This document shows, piece after piece, positions 9,075 through 18,044 of a DNA stretch of 64,000 nucleotides. Location: assembly GCF_007273535.1 (NCBI RefSeq), contig NZ_RIBP01000004.1, positions 784,501-848,500 on the forward strand, given 5' to 3'. The notes below the pieces were generated by a model. It did no database searches, was not told where the DNA came from, and saw nothing but the letters and a program-made list of their open reading frames with translations. Every line of letters starts with the position of its first letter. Position 1 is the stretch's first letter. Both the position numbers and the translations under genes were made by a program. This DNA comes from Niallia circulans. Lineage in GTDB: Bacteria; Bacillota; Bacilli; Bacillales; Cytobacillaceae.

Positions 9075-9613
9075 TGAACAGCCTAAAAAGGCTTACACCT
9101 CCTGATATTATAAGAAAATTAGCTTAAATTAGCAGCATGTCTGCAAAGAAGGAAATACTCTCATCTGAAATAGTATTTGTAACTTCCTTCTTTTTATGTC
9201 GGCACCCTTTTGCACTTTTCACAGGACAATTCACCACATATTTCTGGGTTGCATACTGCGATTTGTAATGAAGGCTATATTTCATTACATACCATCATCT
9301 CATCCAATTTAAGCTTTTTTCTATGCATTACTTCATCTATATAAGGAAAATTTTTGCCGTTTCACCGTAACACATAATATGCAGCAGACCTTCTGGATGG
9401 ACAGACTTTGGTTCGTGTAATGAATATCACTTCGTTTTACTCTATTTGTAATTTCCTTTAGTTGCACAGCCCCATTTCTTCCACCCCCCAAAAAAACCGT
9501 TTTAATTGAATGAAATAATTATATAGGTGAACACGAATAATATTCAAGAAAAAACCCTTTCTAAACTATTCTAAATGTGGGAATACAAGCATTGTTACAT
9601 AATGGAACGTTTT
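9075..9613. other. Gene-free stretch with a leader hairpin
   Basis: No convincing gene lies here. On the minus strand it would be a long leader for the CNNM/CorC gene. It holds a two-part stem (9145-9153 with 9185-9193, 9 bp; inner 9154-9159 with 9172-9177) just upstream of the AGGAGGTG ribosome site at 9096-9103. I could not match it to the M-box, yybP-ykoY or ydaO riboswitch consensus. A roughly 60-codon minus-strand reading frame inside it has no ribosome site and looks accidental. Confidence 0.5.
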
Positions 9614-9616
9614 CAT

Positions 9617-9645
9617 TTGACTCATCTTAGGTAATACTCTATAAT
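9617..9645 (+). promoter_or_regulatory. SigmaA promoter of the integrase-like gene
   Basis: TTGACT (9617-9622), a 17-base spacer and a perfect TATAAT (9640-9645). Transcription should begin near 9652. Confidence 0.85.
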
Positions 9646-9651
9646 TAAATT

Positions 9652-9691
9652 ATGTTACTCAATACTATTATTTATATATGTTGAGTAACAT
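9652..9691 (+). promoter_or_regulatory. Perfect inverted repeat at the transcription start
   Basis: Arms ATGTTACTCAA (9652-9662) and TTGAGTAACAT (9681-9691) are exact inverse complements, separated by 18 bases. The repeat begins at the predicted transcription start and ends just before the AAAGGAG ribosome site. It could be an operator for a dimeric DNA-binding protein or a 5' hairpin in the mRNA. Confidence 0.6.
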
Positions 9692-9713
9692 TAAATCCAA
9701 AGGAGCAGAGAAT

Positions 9714-10277
9714 ATGGAAGTTGTAGAAGCAATAAAGGACTTAAAGCAGATAAACAGTATGAAGCGTTACCTAAAGAAACAATCAGAACGTGACTACTTG
9801 CTGTTTTTGCTTGGCATCAATACTGGTTTAACGATAACGGAGCTATTAGATATTCGCATCTCCGATCTTCTTGAGGGAGACGGAATCTGCGATTTCTACA
9901 CAATTAAAAAGGATGATCTTCGGGATGAGCGTAAGGTGTATTTAAACCAAAAGGTAAAAAGGGAAATATTGCATTATGTTTCAGCAAGCAATCATGAACC
10001 TGACAGCTTTTTATTCCAATCGAAAAAATCCAAAAATCATCTGAGCAGGCAGCAGGCTTACAGAATCATTCACCAGGCTGCTGAAGCGTTAGGCATCGGC
10101 TCCAATATCGGCACTAATTCGATGCGCAAGACATTTGGCTATCATGCTTATAAGCGAGGTGTCGCTATTTCTTTACTGCAAAAGCATTTCCACCATTCCA
10201 CAAAGCAAGAAACTTACAAGTTCCTTGGGATTAACAAAGAAGAGGTTACCATACCTCGCATTGATGTAAATTTATAA
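9714..10277 (+). CDS. Tyrosine-recombinase-like protein, catalytic domain only, lacking Arg I
   Basis: A 187-aa protein made only of the phage-integrase catalytic domain, with no N-terminal core-binding or arm-binding domain. Visible residues: an IKKDDL beta-strand Lys, the SMRKTFGYHAYKRG box (Arg II kept, the usual box-II His replaced by Asn), His in KHFHHST and the Tyr nucleophile in QETYKFLGI. The first catalytic Arg, normally in TGLR-ISEL, is Thr40 here (NTGLTITELLDI). A standard recombinase would be inactive without it. The start at 9714 follows AAAGGAG; an earlier in-frame ATG at 9678 sits inside the inverted repeat and has no ribosome site. It lies 25 bases upstream of khtT and is probably co-transcribed. 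It may be a DNA-binding regulator rather than a recombinase. Confidence 0.75.
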   Translation: MEVVEAIKDLKQINSMKRYLKKQSERDYLLFLLGINTGLTITELLDIRISDLLEGDGICDFYTIKKDDLRDERKVYLNQKVKREILHYVSASNHEPDSFLFQSKKSKNHLSRQQAYRIIHQAAEALGIGSNIGTNSMRKTFGYHAYKRGVAISLLQKHFHHSTKQETYKFLGINKEEVTIPRIDVNL

Positions 10278-10302
10278 AAAATATATTAAGGAGGAAAGAA
10301 AG

Positions 10303-10809
10303 ATGAATATCAGAGAGACTGAACTCCCTGGCATTGGAAAAAAATTCGAACTAATAACAAAAAACAACGACAAGGTAGTAATTGTCATTCACGATGATGG
10401 CAGACGCGAGGTTTATCATTTTGATGATGACGACCATGAGGAAAGCATCTCAAGTGTTACTTTCAACGATTTAGAATCAAGACAAATCGCAGGTATCCTT
10501 GGCGGGATGGCGTACAAACCAAAAGCTTTAGAAAATATCGAAATGGCTTTTAATGATTTAATTATCGAATGGTATAAAGTGGAGCGTGACTCTAAAGCTG
10601 CGAATCATACCATTGGCGATATGGATATCCGCAATAACTACAATGTAAATGTTATTGCCATCATGAAAAAAGGCGCTGACAAGATGCTTAGCCCTGGACC
10701 AGAGACATTAGTCGAAGCAGGCGACACCCTTGTCATATCAGGAGAAAGACAGCACTTAAAGAAAATTATCCTTGAGCAATTGACTAGCAGCACTGGAGGT
10801 GACACTTAA
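10303..10809 (+). CDS. khtT: K+/H+ antiporter regulatory subunit KhtT
   Basis: A 168-aa cytoplasmic protein with an N-terminal domain and a C-terminal RCK_C (TrkA-C) domain (about 78-160: DIRNNYNVNVIAIMKKG, then GDTLVISGERQHLKKI). In B. subtilis KhtT gates the KhtU antiporter and binds c-di-AMP and responds to pH. It has a strong AAGGAGG site, and its stop overlaps the khtU start (TAATG), so the two are translationally coupled. B. subtilis has a third gene, khtS, at the front of the operon; here that position holds the integrase-like gene. Confidence 0.9.
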   Translation: MNIRETELPGIGKKFELITKNNDKVVIVIHDDGRREVYHFDDDDHEESISSVTFNDLESRQIAGILGGMAYKPKALENIEMAFNDLIIEWYKVERDSKAANHTIGDMDIRNNYNVNVIAIMKKGADKMLSPGPETLVEAGDTLVISGERQHLKKIILEQLTSSTGGDT

Positions 10810-12035
10810 TGGATCACTTAGTTTTTGAAGTTGGTACCGCCTTACTTCTCGTTGCTCTTGCAGCCATTTTAGCGGGCAAACTGAAGTTCTCCATTATTCC
10901 ATTTTTAATCATAGTCGGCATGTTGGTTGGTCCCCATGCACCCCATTTTGGAATCATCGACCTCAGATTCATTGAAAGTGCCGAAATCATTAACTTTATG
11001 GGCAGAATCGGTGTGCTATTCCTCCTCTTTTATCTAGGGTTGGAATTCTCCGTTGGCAAACTGATAAAATCAGGTCGCTCTATTGTCACTGCCGGCACAA
11101 TATATATAATAATTAACTTCTCACTAGGGCTTATATACGGCTTCTTAAACGGTTTTGACGTAATCGAGGTCTTTATTATTTCGGGTATTATTACTATTTC
11201 CTCAAGTGCAATAGTAGCAAAAGTACTCGTCGATTTACGTAGAACAGGTAATGCTGAAACAGAGTTAATACTCGGTATTATTATGTTTGAGGATATCTTC
11301 CTTGCTGTTTATTTATCAGTCATTTCCGGTCTCGTATTAGGAGACGCCACTTCCATCGGCGGAACACTGCTTAGCATTGGTACTGCTCTCGGATATATGC
11401 TACTATTTTTCGTTATCGCCCGCAAAGGCGCACCTCTATTGAACAAACTGCTTGATATCTCTTCTAACGAGATTTTTATTATTGTCATCTTTGCAGCACT
11501 GTTTTTTGTTGCAGGCTTCTCAGAAACAATCCATGTTGCAGAAGCTATCGGCGCATTACTGCTTGGACTTGTTTTCTCTGAAACAGAGCACAGCCATCGT
11601 ATCGAACAGCTCGTTGTTCCTTTCCGCGATTTCTTTGGAGCTATCTTCTTCTTCAGCTTCGGATTAACGATTGATCCATTTGAGTTAGGCGGTGCAATCT
11701 GGTTTACTCTTGGCGCTGTCATTCTGACCATTCTTGGAAACTTTATCGCAGGTATGATTGCCGGAAGAAGAACAGGCTTGTCACATAAAGCATCTGCAAA
11801 CATTGGGTTAACCATTGTGTCTCGCGGAGAGTTTTCCATCATTGTCGCAAACTTAGGAATCGCTGGCGGACTTATGCCAATGCTCAAACCATTCTCTGCC
11901 CTTTACGTGCTAATCTTGGCCATTTTAGGTCCTTTACTGACAAAAGAATCATCAAAAATCTTCTATTTTCTGAACAAAATCTTTAAATGGAAAAAAGTTG
12001 ACACAAAAAAGAAAAAAACCAGCCAAATATCATAA
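10809..12035 (+). CDS. khtU: K+/H+ antiporter KhtU (CPA2 family)
   Basis: A 408-aa integral membrane antiporter of the CPA2/KefB type with about twelve membrane helices. Typical motifs include GMLVGPHAPHFGI, FLLFYLGLEFS, SGIITISSSAIVAKVL, GIIMFEDIFLAV and GLTIVSRGEFSIIVA. It expels K+ (and possibly NH4+) in exchange for protons under control of KhtT. It ends with a Lys-rich cytoplasmic tail. No soluble RCK domain is fused, which fits a separate KhtT subunit. Confidence 0.92.
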   Translation: MDHLVFEVGTALLLVALAAILAGKLKFSIIPFLIIVGMLVGPHAPHFGIIDLRFIESAEIINFMGRIGVLFLLFYLGLEFSVGKLIKSGRSIVTAGTIYIIINFSLGLIYGFLNGFDVIEVFIISGIITISSSAIVAKVLVDLRRTGNAETELILGIIMFEDIFLAVYLSVISGLVLGDATSIGGTLLSIGTALGYMLLFFVIARKGAPLLNKLLDISSNEIFIIVIFAALFFVAGFSETIHVAEAIGALLLGLVFSETEHSHRIEQLVVPFRDFFGAIFFFSFGLTIDPFELGGAIWFTLGAVILTILGNFIAGMIAGRRTGLSHKASANIGLTIVSRGEFSIIVANLGIAGGLMPMLKPFSALYVLILAILGPLLTKESSKIFYFLNKIFKWKKVDTKKKKTSQIS

Positions 12036-12112
12036 CTTTTTGTTATGATATTTCTCCATTTAAGGTAAAATTAAGGTAAAGATGTAAATCAATAAGGGTC
12101 AGGAGAAGGAGA

Positions 12113-13144
12113 ATGGAGTTAGTAAATAAATTAATAGCAAATAAAAGTGCAAAACGAGTTGTCATTTTCGGATTGCTCATTCTTGGGATTTACTTTTTAA
12201 GAAGTATGATTAACCTAATGCTTTTTACCTTTATCCTTTCATTTTTAATGGATAGGCTAGAAAAAATTATTTCTAAAAAAATCCCAATCAAAAGAAACAT
12301 TATCGTCAGCCTGCTTTACCTTATAACGATCAGTTTATTGTCGTATGGATTTATTAAGTATTTACCGATGCTCGTTGAGGAAATTACAGCATTGATTAGG
12401 CAGCTTATTGATTTTTACTCTCGTCCTCACGATAATGCCGTCTTGAATTATGTCGTAACAGCCATACAAGCTAGGGACATTAACAGCTATTTGGAACAAG
12501 GACTCGGTTTTATTGTCGTATACTTTACGAATATCAGTGCATTTAGCATTCAGTTCTTGCTCGCGATTATATTAAGCTTTTTCTTCTTGCTGGAAAAGCC
12601 AAGACTCATTAAATACAAAGAAAACTTTAAAACAAGCAAGATTGCTGCTTTTTATAACGAGATAGCATTTTTCGGAAAGAAATTCGTTTTAACATTTGGG
12701 AAAGTTCTTGAAGCACAGTTTATTATTGCGTTAGTCAATTGTATATTAACAACGATTGGTTTATGGATTTTAGGATTCCCGCAATTGCTCGGCCTTTCAA
12801 TCATGGTTTTCCTATTTGGTTTAATACCTGTAGCCGGAGTTGTGATTTCCCTAATCCCGCTTTTGACAATAGGTTATACGATTGGCGGTTATATGTATAT
12901 AATTATCCTCATCGTATTTATCTGCATTATACATGCGCTGGAAGCTTATGTTCTTAATCCAAAATTAATGTCTTCCAAAACAGATTTGCCTGTTTTCTTC
13001 ACATTCATTGTGTTGATTTTCTCAGAGCACTTCTTTGGAGTTTGGGGTTTAATTCTCGGGATACCTGTATTTGTATTCCTGCTTGATATCCTCCAAGTTC
13101 AGAGTATTCACACGGAAGATAAACAAAAAAAGTCGATGGAGTAA
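12113..13144 (+). CDS. AI-2E family transporter (permease)
   Basis: A 343-aa membrane protein of the AI-2E_transport (PF01594-type) family with the usual pattern of three N-terminal helices, a long central segment and further C-terminal helices. Motifs include LAIILSFFFLLEKPR, FLFGLIPVAGVVISLIPLL and YVLNPKLMSSKTDLPVF. Family members export small solutes or ions (some are Na+/H+ antiporters), and the AI-2 export role is not general. A GGAGAAGGAG site precedes the ATG. Its stop codon lies inside the loop of the terminator shared with ilvD. Confidence 0.85.
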   Translation: MELVNKLIANKSAKRVVIFGLLILGIYFLRSMINLMLFTFILSFLMDRLEKIISKKIPIKRNIIVSLLYLITISLLSYGFIKYLPMLVEEITALIRQLIDFYSRPHDNAVLNYVVTAIQARDINSYLEQGLGFIVVYFTNISAFSIQFLLAIILSFFFLLEKPRLIKYKENFKTSKIAAFYNEIAFFGKKFVLTFGKVLEAQFIIALVNCILTTIGLWILGFPQLLGLSIMVFLFGLIPVAGVVISLIPLLTIGYTIGGYMYIIILIVFICIIHALEAYVLNPKLMSSKTDLPVFFTFIVLIFSEHFFGVWGLILGIPVFVFLLDILQVQSIHTEDKQKKSME

Positions 13145-13161
13145 TTACCATCGACTTTTTT
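13127..13161. terminator. Bidirectional terminator between the AI-2E gene and ilvD
   Basis: Stem AAAAAGTCGATGG/CCATCGACTTTTT with an 8-base loop that contains the stop codon of the plus-strand gene. T-runs lie on both strands. Confidence 0.9.
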
Positions 13162-13163
13162 TG

Positions 13164-14840
13164 TTAGATTTTCATGATTCCGCCAGTACTTGCGGAAGTA
13201 ACCAATTTAGAGTATCGAGCAAGATAGCCTGTTTTAACTTTCGGTTCAAAGCCTTTCCACTCCGATTTTCTTTGTTCCCACTCCGCTTCATCAACGATAG
13301 CATCCATTGTACGATTTTCGATATCAATAACAATATGATCGCCGTCTTTAACGAATGCAAGCGGACCGCCTTCAGCAGCTTCTGGTGAAGCATGACCGAT
13401 TGACAAGCCGCGGGAAGCTCCAGAGAATCGTCCGTCTGTTACAAGTGCTACTTTTGGCCCAAGACCCATCCCCACAATTTGTGATGTCGGTGCAAGCATT
13501 TCCGGCATTCCCGGTCCACCCTTTGGACCTTCATAGCGGATGATTACAACATGGCCAGGCTGTACCTTGCCTTTTGAAATTCCTTCAAGGGCATCCTCTT
13601 GTGATTCAAAACAAATAGCAGGCCCTTCGTGTTTTGTGATACCATTTTGGACCCCGCCTGTTTTGATGATCGCACCATCTGGAGCCAAATTCCCGAACAA
13701 TACTGCCAATCCACCTTTTTCTGTATGCGGATTATCAATTGGACGGATAACATCATAGTTCTGTACTTCACAGCCAGCGATATTTTCACCAAGCGTTCTG
13801 CCGGTTACAGTCAATGTATCCAAATGAAGAGCATCCTCTTTTTTCGACAGCTCATTAAGTGCTGCTGAAACACCACCAGCTTCATGTAAATCCTCAATAT
13901 GAATATCAGAGGAAGGAGCCAATTTCGACAGATGAGGAACCCTGCTTGCCACTTCATTAATTCTTTCAAGCGGATAATCAATTCCTGCTTCATTAGCTAA
14001 TGCCAATGTATGCAAGACAGTGTTTGTCGAACCGCCCAATGCCATGTCCAATGCGAATGCATTATCGATTGCTTTTTCTGTTACGATATCTAACGCCTTA
14101 ATATCCTTCTCAATTAATTCCATTAGTTGTTTTGCTGATTTCTTAACGAAATCTCTGCGCTCTGGAGCAACAGCTAGAATTGTTCCGTTTCCTGGCAAAG
14201 CAAGTCCTAAAGCTTCTGCTAAGCAGTTCATAGAATTAGCTGTGAACATACCTGAACATGATCCGCAAGTTGGACAGCCAAATTGCTCTAATTCCAGCAA
14301 TCCTTTTTCATCAATTTTTCCTGATTGGAAAGCTCCTACTCCTTCAAATACGGATGATAGGGAAATCTTTTTGCCATCGCTTGTAACTCCAGCCTTCATT
14401 GGGCCGCCGCTGACAAATATTGTCGGAATGTTAAGGCGCATCGCTGCCATCATCATCCCTGGTGTGATTTTGTCGCAGTTCGGGATACAAACCATTCCAT
14501 CAAACCAGTGAGCAGAAACTACTGTTTCAATAGAGTCTGCAATGATTTCTCTACTTGGTAGAGAATATCTCATCCCAATATGACCCATAGCAATCCCATC
14601 ATCAACACCAATCGTATTCATTTCAAACGGCACTCCGCCCGCTTCTCTTATCGCTTCTTTCACGATTTTTCCGAACTCTTGTAAATGAACATGTCCTGGA
14701 ACAATATCAATATATGAATTTACCACCGCAATAAATGGTTTATTGAAGTCCTCTTCTTTAACCCCTGCTGCTCGTAATAGGCTTCGGTGCGGTGCACGGT
14801 CGAAACCTTTTTTGATCATGTTGCTTCTTAACTCTGCCAC
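13164..14840 (-). CDS. ilvD: Dihydroxy-acid dehydratase
   Basis: A 558-aa iron-sulfur dehydratase for the fourth step of valine, isoleucine and leucine synthesis (2,3-dihydroxy-acid to 2-keto acid). Cluster ligands are in [10 protein letters not shown] and [19 protein letters not shown], and the C-terminal [14 protein letters not shown] region is intact. It stands alone and not in an ilvBHC-leu operon, as in B. subtilis. Upstream is a weak CodY-like site. Confidence 0.97.
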   Translation of the reverse strand: MAELRSNMIKKGFDRAPHRSLLRAAGVKEEDFNKPFIAVVNSYIDIVPGHVHLQEFGKIVKEAIREAGGVPFEMNTIGVDDGIAMGHIGMRYSLPSREIIADSIETVVSAHWFDGMVCIPNCDKITPGMMMAAMRLNIPTIFVSGGPMKAGVTSDGKKISLSSVFEGVGAFQSGKIDEKGLLELEQFGCPTCGSCSGMFTANSMNCLAEALGLALPGNGTILAVAPERRDFVKKSAKQLMELIEKDIKALDIVTEKAIDNAFALDMALGGSTNTVLHTLALANEAGIDYPLERINEVASRVPHLSKLAPSSDIHIEDLHEAGGVSAALNELSKKEDALHLDTLTVTGRTLGENIAGCEVQNYDVIRPIDNPHTEKGGLAVLFGNLAPDGAIIKTGGVQNGITKHEGPAICFESQEDALEGISKGKVQPGHVVIIRYEGPKGGPGMPEMLAPTSQIVGMGLGPKVALVTDGRFSGASRGLSIGHASPEAAEGGPLAFVKDGDHIVIDIENRTMDAIVDEAEWEQRKSEWKGFEPKVKTGYLARYSKLVTSASTGGIMKI

Positions 14841-15113
14841 TTGTACCCCTCCATTTTCCGATTAAAAAGAATTATCTGTATATTTAAACTTTAAATCATT
14901 GTAACACTATCATAGAAAAATTGGTATAATTTCTTCTCATCGTTTTCAGAAAAAATAAATATATCATATAAACCTCTGTTTATCTTTTAAAATAAGGACC
15001 TTTATCACATTTCACGTTAAGTATCCTAACATAATTCCTCTTCTATTTATTCCTTCCTTTTACTACACCGCCACTGATTTATTATCTTGAAATAGTTTTA
15101 TCTATATAAAAAA
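14841..15113. promoter_or_regulatory. ilvD upstream region with a weak CodY-like box
   Basis: This gene-free stretch holds the ilvD promoter region. CGTTTTCAGAAAAAA at 14941-14955 matches 11 of 15 positions of the AATTTTCWGAAAATT CodY box, about 100 bases before the start. CodY control of ilvD is known in B. subtilis; the match here is only suggestive. Nothing else was recognised. Confidence 0.3.
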
Positions 15114-15137
15114 AGCACCCTATCAAATTAGGGTGCT
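15114..15137 (-). terminator. Terminator of the aldo/keto reductase gene
   Basis: Stem AGCACCCT/AGGGTGCT with an 8-base loop, then seven T on the minus strand. Confidence 0.88.
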
Positions 15138-15148
15138 CACCAAACTAA

Positions 15149-16081
15149 TCAGGAAAAAATCCTGCTGATTTTTGCTGTTTCATCATCTGTCAAATTGACG
15201 TCTAATGTTCTTAAGTTATTTTGCAGCTGTGCGACTGTTTTAGCGCCTGGTATAATTACATCCACTGCAGGCTGCTTTAAAAGCCACGCTAGCGCCAAAT
15301 GAGTTGCGTCAAAGCCTTTTTCTTTAGCCAATGCTTTTAACTGCTCAACCTTTTCCAAGTTTTGCAGGAATGCTTGTCCTTGGAAAAGCGGATCCTTCGC
15401 CCGGATATCATCAAATTTAGCATCCTTTGAGAACTTCCCTGTCAGCAGACCTGATGCTAAAGGAAAATATGGTACAAAGCTTATGCCGTTTTCCACACAA
15501 TATGGCAAAAAGGTGTTTTCCGCTTCTCTTTTCAAAAGCGAATATTCTCCTTGAAAGACTTCCAAGTAACCATCCTTGTTAAATTCCTTTAATTGCTCTG
15601 CATTTAGGTTGGATGCGCCAACTGCTCCAATTTTCCCTTCGTCCTTTAGCTCCTTAAGCGTACCTGCCACTTCTGCCAATGGAGTAACACCATCTGGATA
15701 GTGAACATAAAACAAATCAATATGATCAGTCTGCAGTTTCTTCAAGCTTTCCTCTACAGAATCTCTTAAGAATTGACGGCTATTATCTAACACAATTTTA
15801 CCGTCCACTGGCTTATGAGCTGCTTTGCTGGCAATTACTACTTTATCTCTGTTTCCACGCTCTTTGAGCACTTCCCCGATTAATTCCTCTGACTTTCCAA
15901 GCCCATAAATAAACGCAGTATCTAAGAAGTCTACTCCTGCATCCAAGGCCGCATTGACTACTTCCTTACCAGTTTCATCTTTTAAGTTAGGAAATAAATT
16001 ATGTCCTCCAACTGAGTTTGCTCCATAACCTAGCTTCGTCACTTGCATCGAGGTTTTTCCAATTTGAACTTTGCTACTCAA
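15149..16081 (-). CDS. Aldo/keto reductase
   Basis: A 310-aa cytoplasmic NADPH-dependent oxidoreductase with an (alpha/beta)8 barrel. The catalytic tetrad is visible: Asp and Tyr in DTAFIYGLG, Lys in IASKAAHK and His in FYVHYPDG. The cofactor site near the C-terminus is [15 protein letters not shown]. The start is taken as TTG at 16081, because AAGGAG lies 10 bases upstream of it; the longer reading with ATG at 16105 would place the ribosome site inside the gene. The substrate is unknown. Confidence 0.88.
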   Translation of the reverse strand: MSSKVQIGKTSMQVTKLGYGANSVGGHNLFPNLKDETGKEVVNAALDAGVDFLDTAFIYGLGKSEELIGEVLKERGNRDKVVIASKAAHKPVDGKIVLDNSRQFLRDSVEESLKKLQTDHIDLFYVHYPDGVTPLAEVAGTLKELKDEGKIGAVGASNLNAEQLKEFNKDGYLEVFQGEYSLLKREAENTFLPYCVENGISFVPYFPLASGLLTGKFSKDAKFDDIRAKDPLFQGQAFLQNLEKVEQLKALAKEKGFDATHLALAWLLKQPAVDVIIPGAKTVAQLQNNLRTLDVNLTDDETAKISRIFS

Positions 16082-16276
16082 AATGATCCATCTCCTTATT
16101 TCCATATTTGGGATTGTAGGAAATTCAAATTCCCGAAAAGATATTGCCCTTCTCTTCTATTATGGGAATCCTTGGATAAATAGTAAAGTAATCTGCACTT
16201 CTGCATTTTCGCTTCTACTTTAATTTAAGAGACCATATATATATAATGTATTTATAACATGAAAGGATTTTGAGAT

Positions 16277-16915
16277 TTGAAAGTGTACATACCGAAAAAA
16301 ATCATCCTACTAGCTTTTCTGACTCTTTTATTTATCATATGGATTCAGACGGATATCGAATTGGCTCTTAACTTCCCAATAATCCTCCTTCTGCTTGTCC
16401 CAATGTGGACTTACTACAGAATTTATCGTTCGAAAAAAAAACAAGTTGTCGACGTGAAAAGGGAATTACTTGTTAATTTCTTTTTTCTTTATTTATTGAT
16501 GGTCATGTACGTTACACTAACTCCCTTTCATTTCACTCCTTTAGGTAATAGGGGGAATATCAACTTAGTTCCGTATGTGCAAATACTTTATCAATATGAA
16601 AATAAGCCTTCTATTTTTTGGATGCTTTATACACTTGGCAATATTATTATGTTTATTCCTTTTGGCTTACTTGTACCTGCCATTTATCGGCGAAGATTTA
16701 AGTGGCTTGCGACAATCTTTTTAGGGGCGTTTGCTTCATTAACTATTGAGGTTACTCAATACTTTTTTACAGTTGGGCGTGCCGCAGATATTGATGACTT
16801 TATTTTGAATGTATTTGGAAGTCTATTGGGATATTTTTTATACAGATTTACAAAGATAATTAAAAGTAAATATCCGGAAAATATCCAGACAAACCAAGGA
16901 CTAACTAAAAAATAA
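16277..16915 (+). CDS. VanZ-like membrane protein
   Basis: A 212-aa protein with about five membrane helices and the VanZ-family core: VMYVTLTPF, NLVPYVQI, NIIMFIPFGLLVPAI, SLTIEVTQYF and GRAADIDDFILNVFGSLLGYFLY. The acidic and glutamate-rich positions in ExxQ and DxDD are those conserved in the family. VanZ of teicoplanin resistance names the family, but most chromosomal members are uncharacterised. The start is TTG, with AAAGG upstream; GTG two codons later is an alternative. Confidence 0.85.
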   Translation: MKVYIPKKIILLAFLTLLFIIWIQTDIELALNFPIILLLLVPMWTYYRIYRSKKKQVVDVKRELLVNFFFLYLLMVMYVTLTPFHFTPLGNRGNINLVPYVQILYQYENKPSIFWMLYTLGNIIMFIPFGLLVPAIYRRRFKWLATIFLGAFASLTIEVTQYFFTVGRAADIDDFILNVFGSLLGYFLYRFTKIIKSKYPENIQTNQGLTKK

Positions 16916-16919
16916 TGAA

Positions 16920-16953
16920 AAAAGCCACATTGCTTAAAAGCAATGTGGCTTTT
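16920..16953. terminator. Bidirectional terminator between the VanZ-like gene and murB
   Basis: Near-perfect 16-bp stem AAAAGCCACATTGCTT/AAGCAATGTGGCTTTT with a 2-base loop as written (or 4 after opening the last pair). Confidence 0.9.
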
Positions 16954-16963
16954 CCTTTTATAT

Positions 16964-17878
16964 CTATTTATCTTCCCCAATTATTCTAACTTCTGTTTCC
17001 AAGTTAACGTCATAATTCTCTTTGACTGTTTTTTGTACATGTTTGATTAGGGAAATATAATCGTCTGCTGTCGCATTATCAACGTTAACGATAAAGCCAG
17101 CATGTTTTGTAGAGACTTGTGCTCCGCCGATTTTTGTTCCTTGAAGATTGCTGTCTTGAATCAATTTTCCGGCAAAGTAACCTGGCGGCCTTTTGAAGAC
17201 ACTGCCGCATGATGGATATTCTAAAGGCTGTTTTGATTCTCGAAGAAATGTTAATTCGTCCATCTTCGCTTTAATCACATCATAGCTTCCAGCTTGCAGC
17301 TGAAACACCGCTTCTATCACTATATAGTTGTTTTTCGCAATATTACTAGTGCGATACCCTAGTTCCAAATCATCCTTTTGAACAGAAATGATTTCCCCAT
17401 CACCTGTAAGTACAGTGGCGCTTTCTAACACATCTGCAATTTCACCACCGTATGCTCCGGCATTCATATAAAGGGCACCACCGATTGAGCCTGGAATCCC
17501 ACACGCGAATTCAAGACCTGTTAAGGATTGCTCCAATGCAAATCTGGATGTGTCAATGAGGGCTGCTCCACTTTGAGCATATACCTTATTACCTTCTAGT
17601 CGAATATCAGCAAGCTTTGTCAAGTTGATCACAGCACCGCGAATTCCGCCATCCTTGATTAGCACATTTGAACCATTTCCTAAAATCGTAATTGGGATTT
17701 CGGCTAGAAGTGCTATTCTATAAGCTTGCTGAAGCTGTTCAAATGTAGTCGGGAACAACAGGTAATCTGCATTCCCGCCGATTTTTGTATACGTATACTG
17801 ACTTAATGGTTCATCTATTTTCACTTCATCTTCTGTCATTATCTGCAGTAATTTTTCTTTCACATCATAATTTTTCAT
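16964..17878 (-). CDS. murB: UDP-N-acetylmuramate dehydrogenase (UDP-N-acetylenolpyruvoylglucosamine reductase)
   Basis: A 304-aa FAD enzyme that reduces UDP-GlcNAc-enolpyruvate to UDP-MurNAc with NADPH in peptidoglycan precursor synthesis. The FAD-binding PCMH domain has LGNGSNVLIKDGGIRGAVI and FACGIPGSIGGALYMNAGAYG. The substrate part has YRTS and the catalytic Ser in SCGSVFKRP, and the final Glu is in LETEVRIIGE. It is the short Gram-positive type IIb form. It is monocistronic here, apart from the mur/div cluster. Confidence 0.96.
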   Translation of the reverse strand: MKNYDVKEKLLQIMTEDEVKIDEPLSQYTYTKIGGNADYLLFPTTFEQLQQAYRIALLAEIPITILGNGSNVLIKDGGIRGAVINLTKLADIRLEGNKVYAQSGAALIDTSRFALEQSLTGLEFACGIPGSIGGALYMNAGAYGGEIADVLESATVLTGDGEIISVQKDDLELGYRTSNIAKNNYIVIEAVFQLQAGSYDVIKAKMDELTFLRESKQPLEYPSCGSVFKRPPGYFAGKLIQDSNLQGTKIGGAQVSTKHAGFIVNVDNATADDYISLIKHVQKTVKENYDVNLETEVRIIGEDK

Positions 17879-18044
17879 AATCTCAACCTTCTGTTAATAT
17901 TTCAGTCCTTAAAAGCACCTTATCATTGTATAACAATCTTGCTTATCCTAACGACAACAATTATCTTTTTTATATGAATTTTATATTTTTGTAACATTAT
18001 ATGAAGTAAACATCTGCTTTATGTCTTTATAACTGGCTGTTATC

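Noticed and set aside
9138..9290. Minus-strand frame of about 50 codons in the gap before the CNNM gene
   Set aside because: No ribosome site, and half of it overlaps a hairpin; treated as leader sequence.
9075..9613. M-box or ydaO-type riboswitch before the transporter gene
   Set aside because: The characteristic conserved blocks of either class could not be found on either strand.
9714..10277. Integrase-like gene as evidence of a prophage or integrative element
   Set aside because: No att repeats, tRNA, phage or conjugation genes nearby, and the active site is incomplete.
11309..11887. 192-codon minus-strand frame opposite khtU
   Set aside because: Antisense shadow of a conserved membrane protein; Ser/Pro/Ile-rich composition typical of such shadows.
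14020..14511. 163-codon plus-strand frame opposite ilvD
   Set aside because: Shadow of the conserved iron-sulfur region; no ribosome site.
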